Assembly (NCBI GenBank): GCA_028681335.1
Contig: JAQUIT010000005.1
Location: forward strand, 1 to 64,000
DNA length: 64,000 bases
Reading direction: 5' to 3'
DNA from: Desulfuromonadaceae bacterium
GTDB taxonomy: Bacteria > Desulfobacterota > Desulfuromonadia > Geobacterales > Pseudopelobacteraceae
Below the pieces are notes generated by a model that saw nothing but the letters and a program-made list of their open reading frames with translations, searched no databases and was not told the origin of the DNA. Made by a program: the position numbers and the translations under genes. Positions within the stretch are counted from its first letter, which is position 1. The number at the start of each line of letters is the position of its first letter. This document shows, in pieces, positions 27,236-35,030 of the stretch.

Positions 27236-27251
27236 AGCAGGGAGTGTGCCA
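27236..27251 (-). promoter_or_regulatory. Sigma-54 (RpoN) promoter of the chemoreceptor gene
   Basis: On the minus strand the sequence is TGGCACACTCCCTGCT. The GG at -24 and GC at -12 are 10 bp apart as required, and only one of the conserved -12 bases (T to C) departs from TGGCAC-N5-TTGCT. Transcription would start near 27225, leaving about 58 bases of leader before ATG 27167. A sigma-54 activator gene lies 500 bp upstream. Confidence 0.75.
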
Positions 27252-27383
27252 GAGCGGCGGATCTTGTTTATGGCGGCATTACAGGTTGTTACAGCATGGT
27301 CGCGACAGAAACGCCTGCGACGACTGTTGACAAAAAAAAATCATCGGGACCAACAATGCTGAATTATCGTGTAGTTGTAGCGC

Positions 27384-27399
27384 TGCAATACAAATTGCA
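27384..27399. promoter_or_regulatory. Palindrome, candidate activator-binding site
   Basis: TGCAAT-ACAA-ATTGCA is a perfect inverted repeat 133 bp upstream of the sigma-54 -24 element, the usual place for enhancer sites of sigma-54 activators. The likely binder is the Fis-type helix-turn-helix protein encoded at 27661-29073. Confidence 0.45.
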
Positions 27400-27660
27400 A
27401 CAGCAACTTTTGTCGCAGCGGTATACTGGGGTGGGGGAGCGCTCGCTCTACATGCGCTGCATAGTGGAATGAGATGCGGGAATAAACCTGACAATTACAG
27501 GCAGGGTGAAAAAAAAACGACGGAGGACGCCGAAAAAGCCAAGCTTCAGACTGAAAAAACGGTTAACCTTTTTGGATAAGCCAGGATTAGTTCCAAGCCT
27601 CTGAATTATAAGCGTAAATCGGCGGTTAACTGCTTTTTTTAGGTTAATTTAGCCCCCTCC

Positions 27661-29073
27661 TCACTCTCCTGCCCGCCCCAAGCGCTTGTTAAGTGCCTGA
27701 CGGGTAATCCCAAGATAGGTGGCAGCCAGACGTTGGTTATTGCCGGCCAGGCGCAAAGCCTCGGCTATCAGAAACTCCTCGGCCCCCTTGAGGGTCGGGA
27801 ACTTTCCACCAAACAGACAGACCGGACAACGACCGGCAGCAGAGGCCTCGGACTCGGGCACCAGCAGATCGCTACCGATTGCTGCCACAACAGACTCCAG
27901 TGACAGGATGCGACTACCCGAGCGGGCAACGGCATCATGAATGATCGACTCCAGCTCCCGTATATTGCCCGGAAAACGGTAGGCAGCCAGATAGTTGTTC
28001 AATTCAGGCGGAGCGACCGGCAGAGGCTTACCAAGGCGTGCGGCAGCTTTTTCGAGAAAATGAGCTGTCAGCAGCGGGAGATCCTCTGGACGCTCACGAA
28101 GCGGCGGCAGCTCCACACGGTGACTGCAAAGCCGGTAATACAAGTCGGGGCGAAAGGTACCAGCCTCCATACGGCGTTTCAGATCCGCATGAGTGGCAGC
28201 GACAATTCTGGCGTCGCTATACTGTACCTTGTCGGCGCCAAGCGGAAGGTACTCACCCTCCTGCAGCAACCGTAACAGCTTTACCTGCGACCCTGGCGAC
28301 AGATCGCCGATCTCATCCAGAAAGAGTGTACCACCTGACGCCTGACGAATTAGACCGTCGCGAGACCGGTCGGCTCCGGTATAGGCGCCGCGCTGGTGCC
28401 CGAAGAGGGTGTCGCTGAACATAACGTCATCGAGACCGGCCAGGTTAATCGCCACAAACGGGCCGCTCACGCCACTCAGGGAGTGGACGGCACGGGCAAT
28501 CTGCTCCTTGCCGGTACCGGTCTCTCCACTGATCAACACCGGCTGGCGGGACGGAGCAACCGACTCAAGATAGAGGAAGATTGCGCGCATCCGCGCTGAT
28601 GTTGTTACAATGCCGCCAAAAGCGGTCTCGTTCTCCAGCGTACCGGCCAGCAGATGGCGACGCAGGCGTTCCAACTCATATTTTGTCCGGGCCCGTTCCA
28701 GGGAACGTTCCAACGTAATCTGTAACTCATCAAGATTCACAATCGGCTTGGACAGATAATCCCAAGCCCCCATACGCATGGCCCGCACCGCCTCGTCAAC
28801 CGCTCCGACGCCAGAGACAACGACGATCGGCGTGAACTCGGATTCCGCCGCAATTGCTTCAACCAGAGCAAAACCGTCCATCACCGGCATCCGCAGATCA
28901 GTCATAACAATATCCGGGTGCAGGCTGCGAAACAGCTCCAGCGCGACCTGCCCGTTTTCAGCGGCCAGGACCTTGTAGTTGATGTCGTCAAGATAGGCGG
29001 TCAGAGACTCTCTGACATACTGTTCATCTTCGACCACCAGAATTGTTTTCTGTTGTGTTGGTATTGTATTCAT
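27661..29073 (-). CDS. Sigma-54-dependent response regulator (NtrC family)
   Basis: A 470-aa activator of RpoN promoters. The receiver has D16, phosphorylated D59 (DIVMTDLRMP) and LSKPIVNLD. The AAA+ domain has Walker A GETGTGKE, the sigma-54 contact loop as GAYTGA (tyrosine for phenylalanine), Walker B GGTLFLDEIGDLS and the R-finger region. The C-terminal Fis-type helix-turn-helix ends RLAATYLGITRQALNKRLGR. It starts at ATG 29073, which overlaps the stop of a four-codon upstream frame. No kinase is adjacent on its 5' side, and the kinases at 24276-25478 or 19352-21691 are candidates. Its likely target is the sigma-54 promoter before the chemoreceptor. Confidence 0.93.
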   Translation of the reverse strand: MNTIPTQQKTILVVEDEQYVRESLTAYLDDINYKVLAAENGQVALELFRSLHPDIVMTDLRMPVMDGFALVEAIAAESEFTPIVVVSGVGAVDEAVRAMRMGAWDYLSKPIVNLDELQITLERSLERARTKYELERLRRHLLAGTLENETAFGGIVTTSARMRAIFLYLESVAPSRQPVLISGETGTGKEQIARAVHSLSGVSGPFVAINLAGLDDVMFSDTLFGHQRGAYTGADRSRDGLIRQASGGTLFLDEIGDLSPGSQVKLLRLLQEGEYLPLGADKVQYSDARIVAATHADLKRRMEAGTFRPDLYYRLCSHRVELPPLRERPEDLPLLTAHFLEKAAARLGKPLPVAPPELNNYLAAYRFPGNIRELESIIHDAVARSGSRILSLESVVAAIGSDLLVPESEASAAGRCPVCLFGGKFPTLKGAEEFLIAEALRLAGNNQRLAATYLGITRQALNKRLGRAGE

Positions 29074-29084
29074 AGGGTGTGCAT
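29070..29084 (-). CDS. Four-codon upstream reading frame coupled to the sigma-54 activator
   Basis: ATG CAC ACC CTA TGA lies directly before the activator gene. It has the only good ribosome site in the region (GAGG, nine bases upstream), and its TGA overlaps the activator ATG as ATGA. The activator ATG has no ribosome site of its own. The mini-frame could feed ribosomes to the activator by termination-reinitiation. Coding status is inferred. Confidence 0.4.
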   Translation of the reverse strand: MHTL

Positions 29085-29247
29085 CGCGCTTTCCTCAATT
29101 ATCACTGTTTCTCATAAAATAGAGACGTCATAAAAAGCTTTTTGCAGCTCAGACAAACAGGTTCCAGGGAGTACCGCCCTGACGCCGTATACGTTTCATT
29201 AATTAGTAACATAACAAGCGCAGAGGTGAAAACCATTTATACCATAT

Positions 29248-29287
29248 AAAAAAAGCGGTTGTCTGGACGTGATCCGGGCAACCGCTT
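29248..29287 (-). terminator. Rho-independent terminator of the PpiC gene
   Basis: AAGCGGTTG and CAACCGCTT form a perfect 9-bp stem with a 17-base loop. On the minus strand the stem is followed by T6-7. It lies about 30 bp after the stop of the peptidyl-prolyl isomerase gene. Confidence 0.9.
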
Positions 29288-29317
29288 GGATTCTGCTGCT
29301 TACAGGGCCAGGACGTG

Positions 29318-30334
29318 TTATTTCAAGAGAATCTCGATCTTGGCACTCTTCCTGGCGTCGGCAATGTACTTCTGGATAGCTTCATTAATTTTCTGCCCCT
29401 TGAGATACTCTGCAATTTTTCCCTTCACATCCTTGAGATCAACTATTCCGGCCGGTTTTTTCTCCGTAAGCTTGATGATATGATAACCAAACTTGGTCTC
29501 AACAACATCACTGAGTTCGCCAGGCTTGAGCGCGAAAGCGGCTTTTTCAAACTCAGGCACCATCTGTCCCTTGCCGAAGAAACCGAGATCCCCGCCCTGC
29601 TGACTGCTGGGGCAGGTTGAGTTGGCTTTTGCCAAAGCGGCAAAATCCGCACCGCCAGCCAGCTCTTTATGCAGCTTCTCGGCCTTCTCAAGAGCTTTTT
29701 TCTTCTCGTCGGCAGAAGCTTTCTCATCGACCCCAATCAGGATATGGCTGGCTTTAACAGCTTCGTCCTGTTTAAACTTGTCCTGATTCTTATCATAGAA
29801 AGCGCGAATCTCGGCATCCGAAACAACCGTTTTAGCCACGAATTCAGCCTCAACAAAGTGGGCTATCAAGAGATCTCGGCGGGTGTATTCACGAAAATCT
29901 TTTTCATCCATGTCGAGATCTTTGATCGCCTTTACAAAAGCCTGCTCATCCTTGAAGCGAGCCTTACCCTGAGCCAACTTGGCGTCAACCTCCTTCTCCA
30001 GATCCTTCACCTCCTGCTTCGCAGCAGCCTGGTACAACAGTTCTGCAGAGACCAGCTGTTCTACAGCCTGCTTGTCAATGGCCGCTTCCTGCCCCGCAGG
30101 CATCGGCTGACCACGCAGCATGACCTTTTCTGCACGGCGCAGTTCGATGGCATCAATGGCGATTCCATTTACACGGGCAACTGCACCCTTTGGCTGGGCA
30201 ACAACGGCTGGTGCGGCCGGCTTGGCTTTTTTATCGGCATCAGCCCCTGCTGCACCGGCAAGAGTTGAACACGACAGAACTGCGGCAACGAGAAACACAT
30301 GAAACAACCACCGTGATGAATGAAAATTCTGCAT
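29318..30334 (-). CDS. Exported PpiC/SurA-type peptidyl-prolyl cis-trans isomerase
   Basis: A periplasmic foldase of 338 aa. The N-terminal signal sequence (hydrophobic LFHVFLVAAVLSCSTLAGAAG) is followed by an A/P/K linker, a SurA-N-like helical chaperone segment (about 50-190) and one parvulin domain (about 195-290) with KASHILIGVD, LAKANSTCPSSQQGGDLGFFGKGQMVPEFEKAAF and FGYHIIKLTEKKP. The LSCS context could be read as a weak lipobox, but a cleaved signal is more likely. It is monocistronic with its own terminator and divergent from the cheY gene. It probably assists outer-membrane or exported cytochrome folding. Confidence 0.9.
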   Translation of the reverse strand: MQNFHSSRWLFHVFLVAAVLSCSTLAGAAGADADKKAKPAAPAVVAQPKGAVARVNGIAIDAIELRRAEKVMLRGQPMPAGQEAAIDKQAVEQLVSAELLYQAAAKQEVKDLEKEVDAKLAQGKARFKDEQAFVKAIKDLDMDEKDFREYTRRDLLIAHFVEAEFVAKTVVSDAEIRAFYDKNQDKFKQDEAVKASHILIGVDEKASADEKKKALEKAEKLHKELAGGADFAALAKANSTCPSSQQGGDLGFFGKGQMVPEFEKAAFALKPGELSDVVETKFGYHIIKLTEKKPAGIVDLKDVKGKIAEYLKGQKINEAIQKYIADARKSAKIEILLK

Positions 30335-30367
30335 CGGACAGGACTCTCCTTGAAATAAATTTTAGGC

Positions 30368-30396
30368 AGTGTAGCACAGTTAATCCGGGCATGAAA
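30368..30396 (-). promoter_or_regulatory. Possible extended -10 promoter of the PpiC gene
   Basis: On the minus strand TGC precedes TACACT (complement of 30368-30373), an extended -10. The -35 position holds TTTCAT, a weak match at 17-bp spacing. The start would leave about 27 bases before the gene. Confidence 0.4.
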
Positions 30397-30410
30397 AGCC
30401 AAACATATTT

Positions 30411-30439
30411 TTGACTTTTGTTTTACTTTCAGATACATT
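30411..30439 (+). promoter_or_regulatory. Sigma-70 promoter of the cheY-cheX pair
   Basis: TTGACT (30411-30416), a 17-bp spacer and TACATT (30434-30439) form a reasonable promoter 70 bp before the cheY start. A GC-rich short hairpin (CCGGCAGAGCCGG, near 30472-30484) lies in the leader. Confidence 0.55.
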
Positions 30440-30515
30440 TACCGGCGTTTTCCGTGTAAATCAGCGTTGTCCGGCAGAGCCGGGCACGGTCAGTTCATCA
30501 GGAGGAAGTGTGGAA

Positions 30516-30875
30516 ATGAAAAAGGTTCTCGTAGTTGATGACAGCCTCTCTGTTGCCCGCCAGCTGGAGAAGATAATTGCCGAATCCGGCGACTTCACCT
30601 GTGTCGGCCACGCCAAGAATGGCGCCGAAGCAATCAAAATGAATCACACTGAAGACCCTGAGATTATCTGCATGGACATGAACATGCCCGGCATGGATGG
30701 CCTGACAGCTCTGAGAACACTTTCGGTCATGGACAAAGAGGTCAAGGTTGTAATGGTGACTTCACTCGGAGGCGTGGGCGACAAATTCACCGAAGCGATC
30801 AAGCTTGGTGCTAAAAACGTCATTTCAAAACCGTTTGAAGCCGACAACGTCCTGCGGATTCTGCGGGAGCTCTGA
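30516..30875 (+). CDS. cheY: CheY-like single-domain response regulator
   Basis: A 119-aa receiver with D8 and D9, phosphorylated D54 (EIICMDMNMPGMDG), a switch threonine in VMVTSLGG and lysine in VISKPFEAD. The set is complete, so it is likely an active phospho-switch. AGGAGG lies ten bases before ATG 30516. A GTG two codons earlier is also possible. It is followed 37 bp later by a CheX-like phosphatase gene, which by family knowledge removes phosphate from CheY. This receiver is its most obvious substrate. The motif set GVGDKFTEAIKLGAKN is also like CheY proteins with CheB-type N-termini. Confidence 0.92.
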   Translation: MKKVLVVDDSLSVARQLEKIIAESGDFTCVGHAKNGAEAIKMNHTEDPEIICMDMNMPGMDGLTALRTLSVMDKEVKVVMVTSLGGVGDKFTEAIKLGAKNVISKPFEADNVLRILREL

Positions 30876-30912
30876 TTCATCCAACTAATGCTTTTTAGAT
30901 AAGGGGCGCACT

Positions 30913-31779
30913 ATGGCTGTTAAATTTTTCGGGCAATTTCTGGTGGAACAGGGCATCGTCACCAGTGACGCATTGCTGAATGCTATCAATTTACAGGACA
31001 AAAACAACCTTAAGTTCGGCGAGGTGGCTGTTGCTATGGGTCTTGTTACCCCGGCAGAAATCCAACGCGCCCACAACGCTCAAATGTCCAAGGACATGAA
31101 ACTGGGCGACCTCCTGGTCGAAATGGGCTTTTTGACTCTCGTGCAGATGAATGACATCATTACGCGCCAGAAGAACACCCACCTGTACATCGGCGAGGCC
31201 CTGGTCCAGGTAGGCGCACTGACAAGTGAAACGCTGCAGAAACATTTGGATTCCTTCAAGGCCGATCAGGCCGAGTATGTATCGAACGCCATCGAACTTC
31301 CGGTTACATCCGCCAACGGCAAAATATGGGAAACGACGGCTGACCTCACTTATAAGATGATCACCCGCGTGCTGGGTCTGCGCTTCCGCCCCGGCAAATG
31401 CACTCTGGCAACAACGATCCCCCCCGGCTTCATGCTGGCGGCGATGGACATGGTCGGCGACGTTGAGGCACGCTACATTATCTCCGTTTCCTACGGGCTG
31501 CAGAAAACTATCGCCAAGGCGATCCTGGGCGAAGAGTCCGTAGATGATGAGCCGATTGAGGTACTTGAAGACACCGTTATGGAGTTTGTCAACGTCGTCT
31601 GCGGCAATGTGGCTGCCAAGGCTTCCCAGATGGGGGTCATCATAAACATTGAGCCGCCGGTCACGCTTCACCCTCCGGCAGCCGGCCTGCCGATACCGGA
31701 AGGATACACGGCGCTCTGCTTCCCGATTCACATCGAAGATGGCGACACGATGGAGCTGCATCTGTTGATTAAGGAGTAA
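30913..31779 (+). CDS. CheX-like CheY phosphatase with four MshEN-like repeats
   Basis: A 288-aa cytoplasmic fusion. Residues 4-115 hold four repeats with exact 29-residue spacing. Each has the form K/Y-x-G-x-x-x-V-x-x-G-x-x-T with glycines at 7/14, 36/43, 65/72 and 94/101, then a helix ending near Q28, Q57, Q86. This is the pattern of the GspE/MshE N-terminal domain (MshEN), which in MshE binds cyclic-di-GMP. Residues 125-288 match CheX/CheC: the catalytic ExxN is E224/N227 in VMEFVNVVCGN. The neighbouring CheY is the likely substrate. AGGGGCGC precedes ATG 30913, and a strong terminator follows. Ligand binding is inferred. Confidence 0.85.
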   Translation: MAVKFFGQFLVEQGIVTSDALLNAINLQDKNNLKFGEVAVAMGLVTPAEIQRAHNAQMSKDMKLGDLLVEMGFLTLVQMNDIITRQKNTHLYIGEALVQVGALTSETLQKHLDSFKADQAEYVSNAIELPVTSANGKIWETTADLTYKMITRVLGLRFRPGKCTLATTIPPGFMLAAMDMVGDVEARYIISVSYGLQKTIAKAILGEESVDDEPIEVLEDTVMEFVNVVCGNVAAKASQMGVIINIEPPVTLHPPAAGLPIPEGYTALCFPIHIEDGDTMELHLLIKE

Positions 31780-31806
31780 ACCGGCAAGTTTATCCGCACA
31801 ACAAAG

Positions 31807-31842
31807 AGGCCCCGGGGGCGACACCCCCCCCGGGGCCTTTTT
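31807..31842 (+). terminator. Rho-independent terminator of the cheY-cheX pair
   Basis: AGGCCCCGGGGG and CCCCCCGGGGCCT form a very GC-rich stem with a short loop, followed by five T. It ends about 40 bp before the convergent TrmN6-like gene. Confidence 0.93.
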
Positions 31843-31884
31843 CTCTAGGCCATCACCCGGTAAATACATTGATGATGACACCTG

Positions 31885-32610
31885 TTACCGCAACACCTCT
31901 TCCGTATACTCCCCTGACATATCCCGCACGAACAGCGGCGGCTCCACAACCGGAGCACATCTCCTCCCCTTGGCCAGTTCGGCCATGAACATGGTTGCGG
32001 GTGACGCGGCATTGTTATGGATCATCCGCAGCCGCAGCACCGAGAGCTTCATCTCCGCAGCCAGCGCCATGAATTCTGCCAGTCGTGAAGGCAGCTGAAT
32101 GAAGCAGATTTTGCCCGACGGTTTGACCAGATATTTGGCCGCAGCCATAAAATCACCAAGCCCCGCCGTTGTTTCATGCCGGGCGGCATCCCGCCCGGCA
32201 CGGGGACTGATACGGCCGCTTCCGGCTGCCCGAAAGGGAGGATTGGAGACGACCAGGTCAAAGGTTGAGTCTCGATAACAGCTGCGCAGTTCGATGACAT
32301 CGGCACTCTGCAGCGCAACCCTCCCGGCAAGGTCGTTATGCCGGATATTCCGTTCGACAATCTCGGCCATGTCGGGGTTATTTTCGACCGCCACAACCGA
32401 AGCCTCCCGGTTTATCCGCGCCAGCACCAGCGAAATGATGCCGCAGCCGGCTCCCAGATCGACAATACTCCCACCCGGCTTCACCTCCCCGCAGAAGTTC
32501 GCCAGCAGGAGCGGATCAAGCGAATAGCGATAGCCATGGCGGGGCTGAAACAGCTGCAGATCAAACAGCTTGAGGTCATCCTGTGTCAACATTGCTGCTT
32601 CACCATTCAT
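31885..32610 (-). CDS. TrmN6-like tRNA/N6-adenine methyltransferase
   Basis: A SAM-dependent methylase of 241 aa. The SAM site is VDLGAGCGIIS (50-60), followed by an acidic AVENNPD segment. The catalytic NPPF (123-126) marks N6-adenine methylation. The start RYSLDPLLLANF matches the YfiC/TrmN6 group, which modifies A37 of tRNA-Val. ATG 32610 overlaps the stop of the YfhO-type gene by 4 bp, so this housekeeping-type enzyme is coupled to the end of a polysaccharide operon. The substrate is inferred from family. Confidence 0.87.
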   Translation of the reverse strand: MNGEAAMLTQDDLKLFDLQLFQPRHGYRYSLDPLLLANFCGEVKPGGSIVDLGAGCGIISLVLARINREASVVAVENNPDMAEIVERNIRHNDLAGRVALQSADVIELRSCYRDSTFDLVVSNPPFRAAGSGRISPRAGRDAARHETTAGLGDFMAAAKYLVKPSGKICFIQLPSRLAEFMALAAEMKLSVLRLRMIHNNAASPATMFMAELAKGRRCAPVVEPPLFVRDMSGEYTEEVLR

Positions 32611-35030
32611 GCACCCTTCACTTTTCTACTAAACAGCCACTCACGGATCAGCATCCCTGCAAACAGCACAAAAGAAGCCAGGGTCAGATATTTACCGACT
32701 TTAAAAGGGAGTGGATCAAAGCGGAATTCGACCGTATGGACACCGGCGGCAAGATAGACGCCGCGCAGGACGTGGTTCACCGGGACGATAGCTGCCTGTT
32801 TACCGTCAATCGTCGCCGCCCACCCCTTGTAGTATTTTTCGCCGAGTACCAGCAGCGCATTGGCAGGCGGGGCCGCCGTGACGACGATCCGTTCGCTCTC
32901 GTAGGTTGGCACGGTCACCGCTGCCCTGGAAAATTGAGCATCCATATTCGAACCGCCCAGAACCAATGGCGGAGGAGATTCAACGAGAGCATCCCTCCGG
33001 GGAGCGAAGGTCGGATCCTGCAAAAGCGCCAGACGCTGAGTAGAGTCCTTAACGACCGACACCGCCGGCACCAGCCACGCTTTGGGGAGTACACGACGAT
33101 TTTCGAGAACCACCTGGCGACCGTCTGGAGACGTAAAGACCGGCTGGAATTTTGCCCCGAGCCGTACCTTTTCCTCGGCATATTGGTTGCCGGTATAAAT
33201 AAAATATTTCACGTTCAGCATATCCGGCATGGCGGAATTCATGACAAAGCTGTCCAGAAACGTCTGCCAGCGCTGCTGTTGCACCGGATTTGAGGTAAAC
33301 ATGACCGGAATACCATTTGATGCATAGAGCATCGGGTCACTCCCGTCCAGCGGCAGGGTTCTATACTGTTTCGAGTCATGCATGATGAATTTCATGGCCG
33401 GGGTTCCGCCTGCCAGTGACTTCTCCGGCAGCGCAACGGTAAAGAGGAACTTGTCGTTTACACGCCACACATCCGCCACGTAGACGATCACCAGCATGAT
33501 GGGGAGCAGGAGCGCAAACTTCTTGATGCGTGGGTTGAACACAATGACGGCGGCCATGATGGCGGCAAACGTGGCGGCGACCCCGGTTTCGAAAACGGCA
33601 TTCCCCCACCGCTGGGCAACAAGGTAAGCCCCCTGCTCATAACGGGTTGGCGCCGCCAGTATTTCATGGAAGATGCGGGTCCAGGTTTCCTGCCCGCGCG
33701 AGAGAATGACCTGCAACAACAGCAGTACAATCGGCAGTGCGGTAATAGCGGCCAGATAGCGCCGAAACGCCTTTGTGGCACGTGCCCGCGCATCCATCAG
33801 GAGATCCAGACCACGTGCTGACAACACACCCAGGGCGATGACCGGGATGAACATTATCATCTTCGGAACACGGAAACGGTTGATGCCGGGGAAATAATCG
33901 AACAGAAGGTTGTAGAAGGGGCTGTACTTGCCCATGGAGAACAGGATGCCGCCGGCAAGGCCGGCAACCGCCAACCAGCTGTATCTGTCGCGCCTGAACA
34001 GAAGCGGCAGCGGTACCAGCAGCCAGGGGAGCAGCCCCATATAGCTGGCGGTCTGGGTAAAGACCATTCTCCCCCAGTAGTAACTGCCTATAGTGGCGGG
34101 ATTCGGCCCCGCTTCCTGGCGTGAAAAACCGAAGAAACCGGGGATGACAAAGGCCGCGACCTCCTCCGGCGGTAGTGACCAGGACATGGCTGCATCGCGG
34201 TCCAGCCCCCCCTTACCCTGGTTTGCCCCGCTCTGGACACCGCGGTTTGTCTCCTGGGACCAGTTGGCCAGCGGCAGCAGCGATATGGAGACGGTGGTCA
34301 GAAAAAAAATCAGCAGGATCACGTTATAGCCAAGCAGACGCGGCACGGCAAAGCGTTGCTCTCCATGCTCGTACATAACAATTCCAGCCGCACGAATGAT
34401 GCCGTACGCAGCGACAGAGAGGCAGGTGTAGTAGGCGATCTGCCAGTGGGTGTTAAAAAACTGCATGGCGAGCACAAAAGCTGTCGCCATGAACCAGAAG
34501 AGCCTTTTGCGCAGGAACCCTTTTTCAAAACAGAAAAATGCCCACGGCGCGTAGGCAATTGTGGCGATCTTCATGACGTGTCCGGCATTTATCAGCGAAG
34601 CGTTTTCAGTGCCGAGCGCAAAGACAGAGGCGGCAAAAAAGGCGGCGATGCGGCTGGTGCCGATCAGGCGACAGTAATAGTAGACGCCGGCTGCGCCAAA
34701 GAAGAGATGCAGCACAATGAACCACGCCACCGAGGACGGTGCGGGAAAGAAATGGAGGATGAGCGGCAGGTGCAGGAGAAACTGCATGGAGCTCATGCCC
34801 CCTTCATTGGTGGCGCCGCTGTTGGAAAAGATGTCCCAAGAGGCCTTCAGGTTGAACGAAAACAGTTCCGCCAGCGACTTGTCATTGTACCCCTTCATCC
34901 ACCAATACGCTTCATTGATGATATCCGGGGCGCGGATGATCTTATCGGTAAAGAGAATCTTTGAAAAAAAGAGGATCAACAGCAGCAGGAGTGCTGCCAG
35001 ACAAAACAGGTCTTTCTTGCGTTCAGTCAT
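32607..35030 (-). CDS. YfhO-family polytopic membrane protein
   Basis: An 807-aa protein with roughly a dozen hydrophobic helices in its first 530 residues, then a soluble outer domain and one last helix near the C-terminus (LTLASFVLFAGMLI). The pattern, with ALGTENASLINAGHVMK and HWQIAYYTC in the membrane part and LGEKYYKGWAATIDGKQA in the outer domain, is that of YfhO proteins, which resemble GT-C glycosyltransferases and decorate wall or surface glycans in some bacteria. It starts directly after the upstream glycosyltransferase stop with no gap. The glycan target is unknown. Confidence 0.85.
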   Translation of the reverse strand: MTERKKDLFCLAALLLLLILFFSKILFTDKIIRAPDIINEAYWWMKGYNDKSLAELFSFNLKASWDIFSNSGATNEGGMSSMQFLLHLPLILHFFPAPSSVAWFIVLHLFFGAAGVYYYCRLIGTSRIAAFFAASVFALGTENASLINAGHVMKIATIAYAPWAFFCFEKGFLRKRLFWFMATAFVLAMQFFNTHWQIAYYTCLSVAAYGIIRAAGIVMYEHGEQRFAVPRLLGYNVILLIFFLTTVSISLLPLANWSQETNRGVQSGANQGKGGLDRDAAMSWSLPPEEVAAFVIPGFFGFSRQEAGPNPATIGSYYWGRMVFTQTASYMGLLPWLLVPLPLLFRRDRYSWLAVAGLAGGILFSMGKYSPFYNLLFDYFPGINRFRVPKMIMFIPVIALGVLSARGLDLLMDARARATKAFRRYLAAITALPIVLLLLQVILSRGQETWTRIFHEILAAPTRYEQGAYLVAQRWGNAVFETGVAATFAAIMAAVIVFNPRIKKFALLLPIMLVIVYVADVWRVNDKFLFTVALPEKSLAGGTPAMKFIMHDSKQYRTLPLDGSDPMLYASNGIPVMFTSNPVQQQRWQTFLDSFVMNSAMPDMLNVKYFIYTGNQYAEEKVRLGAKFQPVFTSPDGRQVVLENRRVLPKAWLVPAVSVVKDSTQRLALLQDPTFAPRRDALVESPPPLVLGGSNMDAQFSRAAVTVPTYESERIVVTAAPPANALLVLGEKYYKGWAATIDGKQAAIVPVNHVLRGVYLAAGVHTVEFRFDPLPFKVGKYLTLASFVLFAGMLIREWLFSRKVKGA

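Larger units (their letters stand above)
27168..27660. other. 493-bp intergenic region without a gene
   Basis: I see no convincing coding sequence here. Short open frames have no ribosome site and implausible composition. It holds a sigma-54 promoter facing the chemoreceptor (27236-27251), a 16-bp palindrome (27384-27399), and several TTGC/GCAA-rich half-sites between 27370 and 27420. The GTTAAC-containing, T-rich stretch at 27555-27650 lies just past the stop of the sigma-54 activator gene, but no clean terminator hairpin is visible. Confidence 0.6.

Noticed and set aside
27279..27494. Minus-strand frame of 71 codons in the large intergenic region
   Set aside because: No ribosome site, cysteine- and alanine-heavy composition and overlap with the palindrome region suggest chance.
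30991..31881. Minus-strand frame of 296 codons
   Set aside because: It is antisense to the CheX-like gene and crosses its terminator. The protein has no motif.
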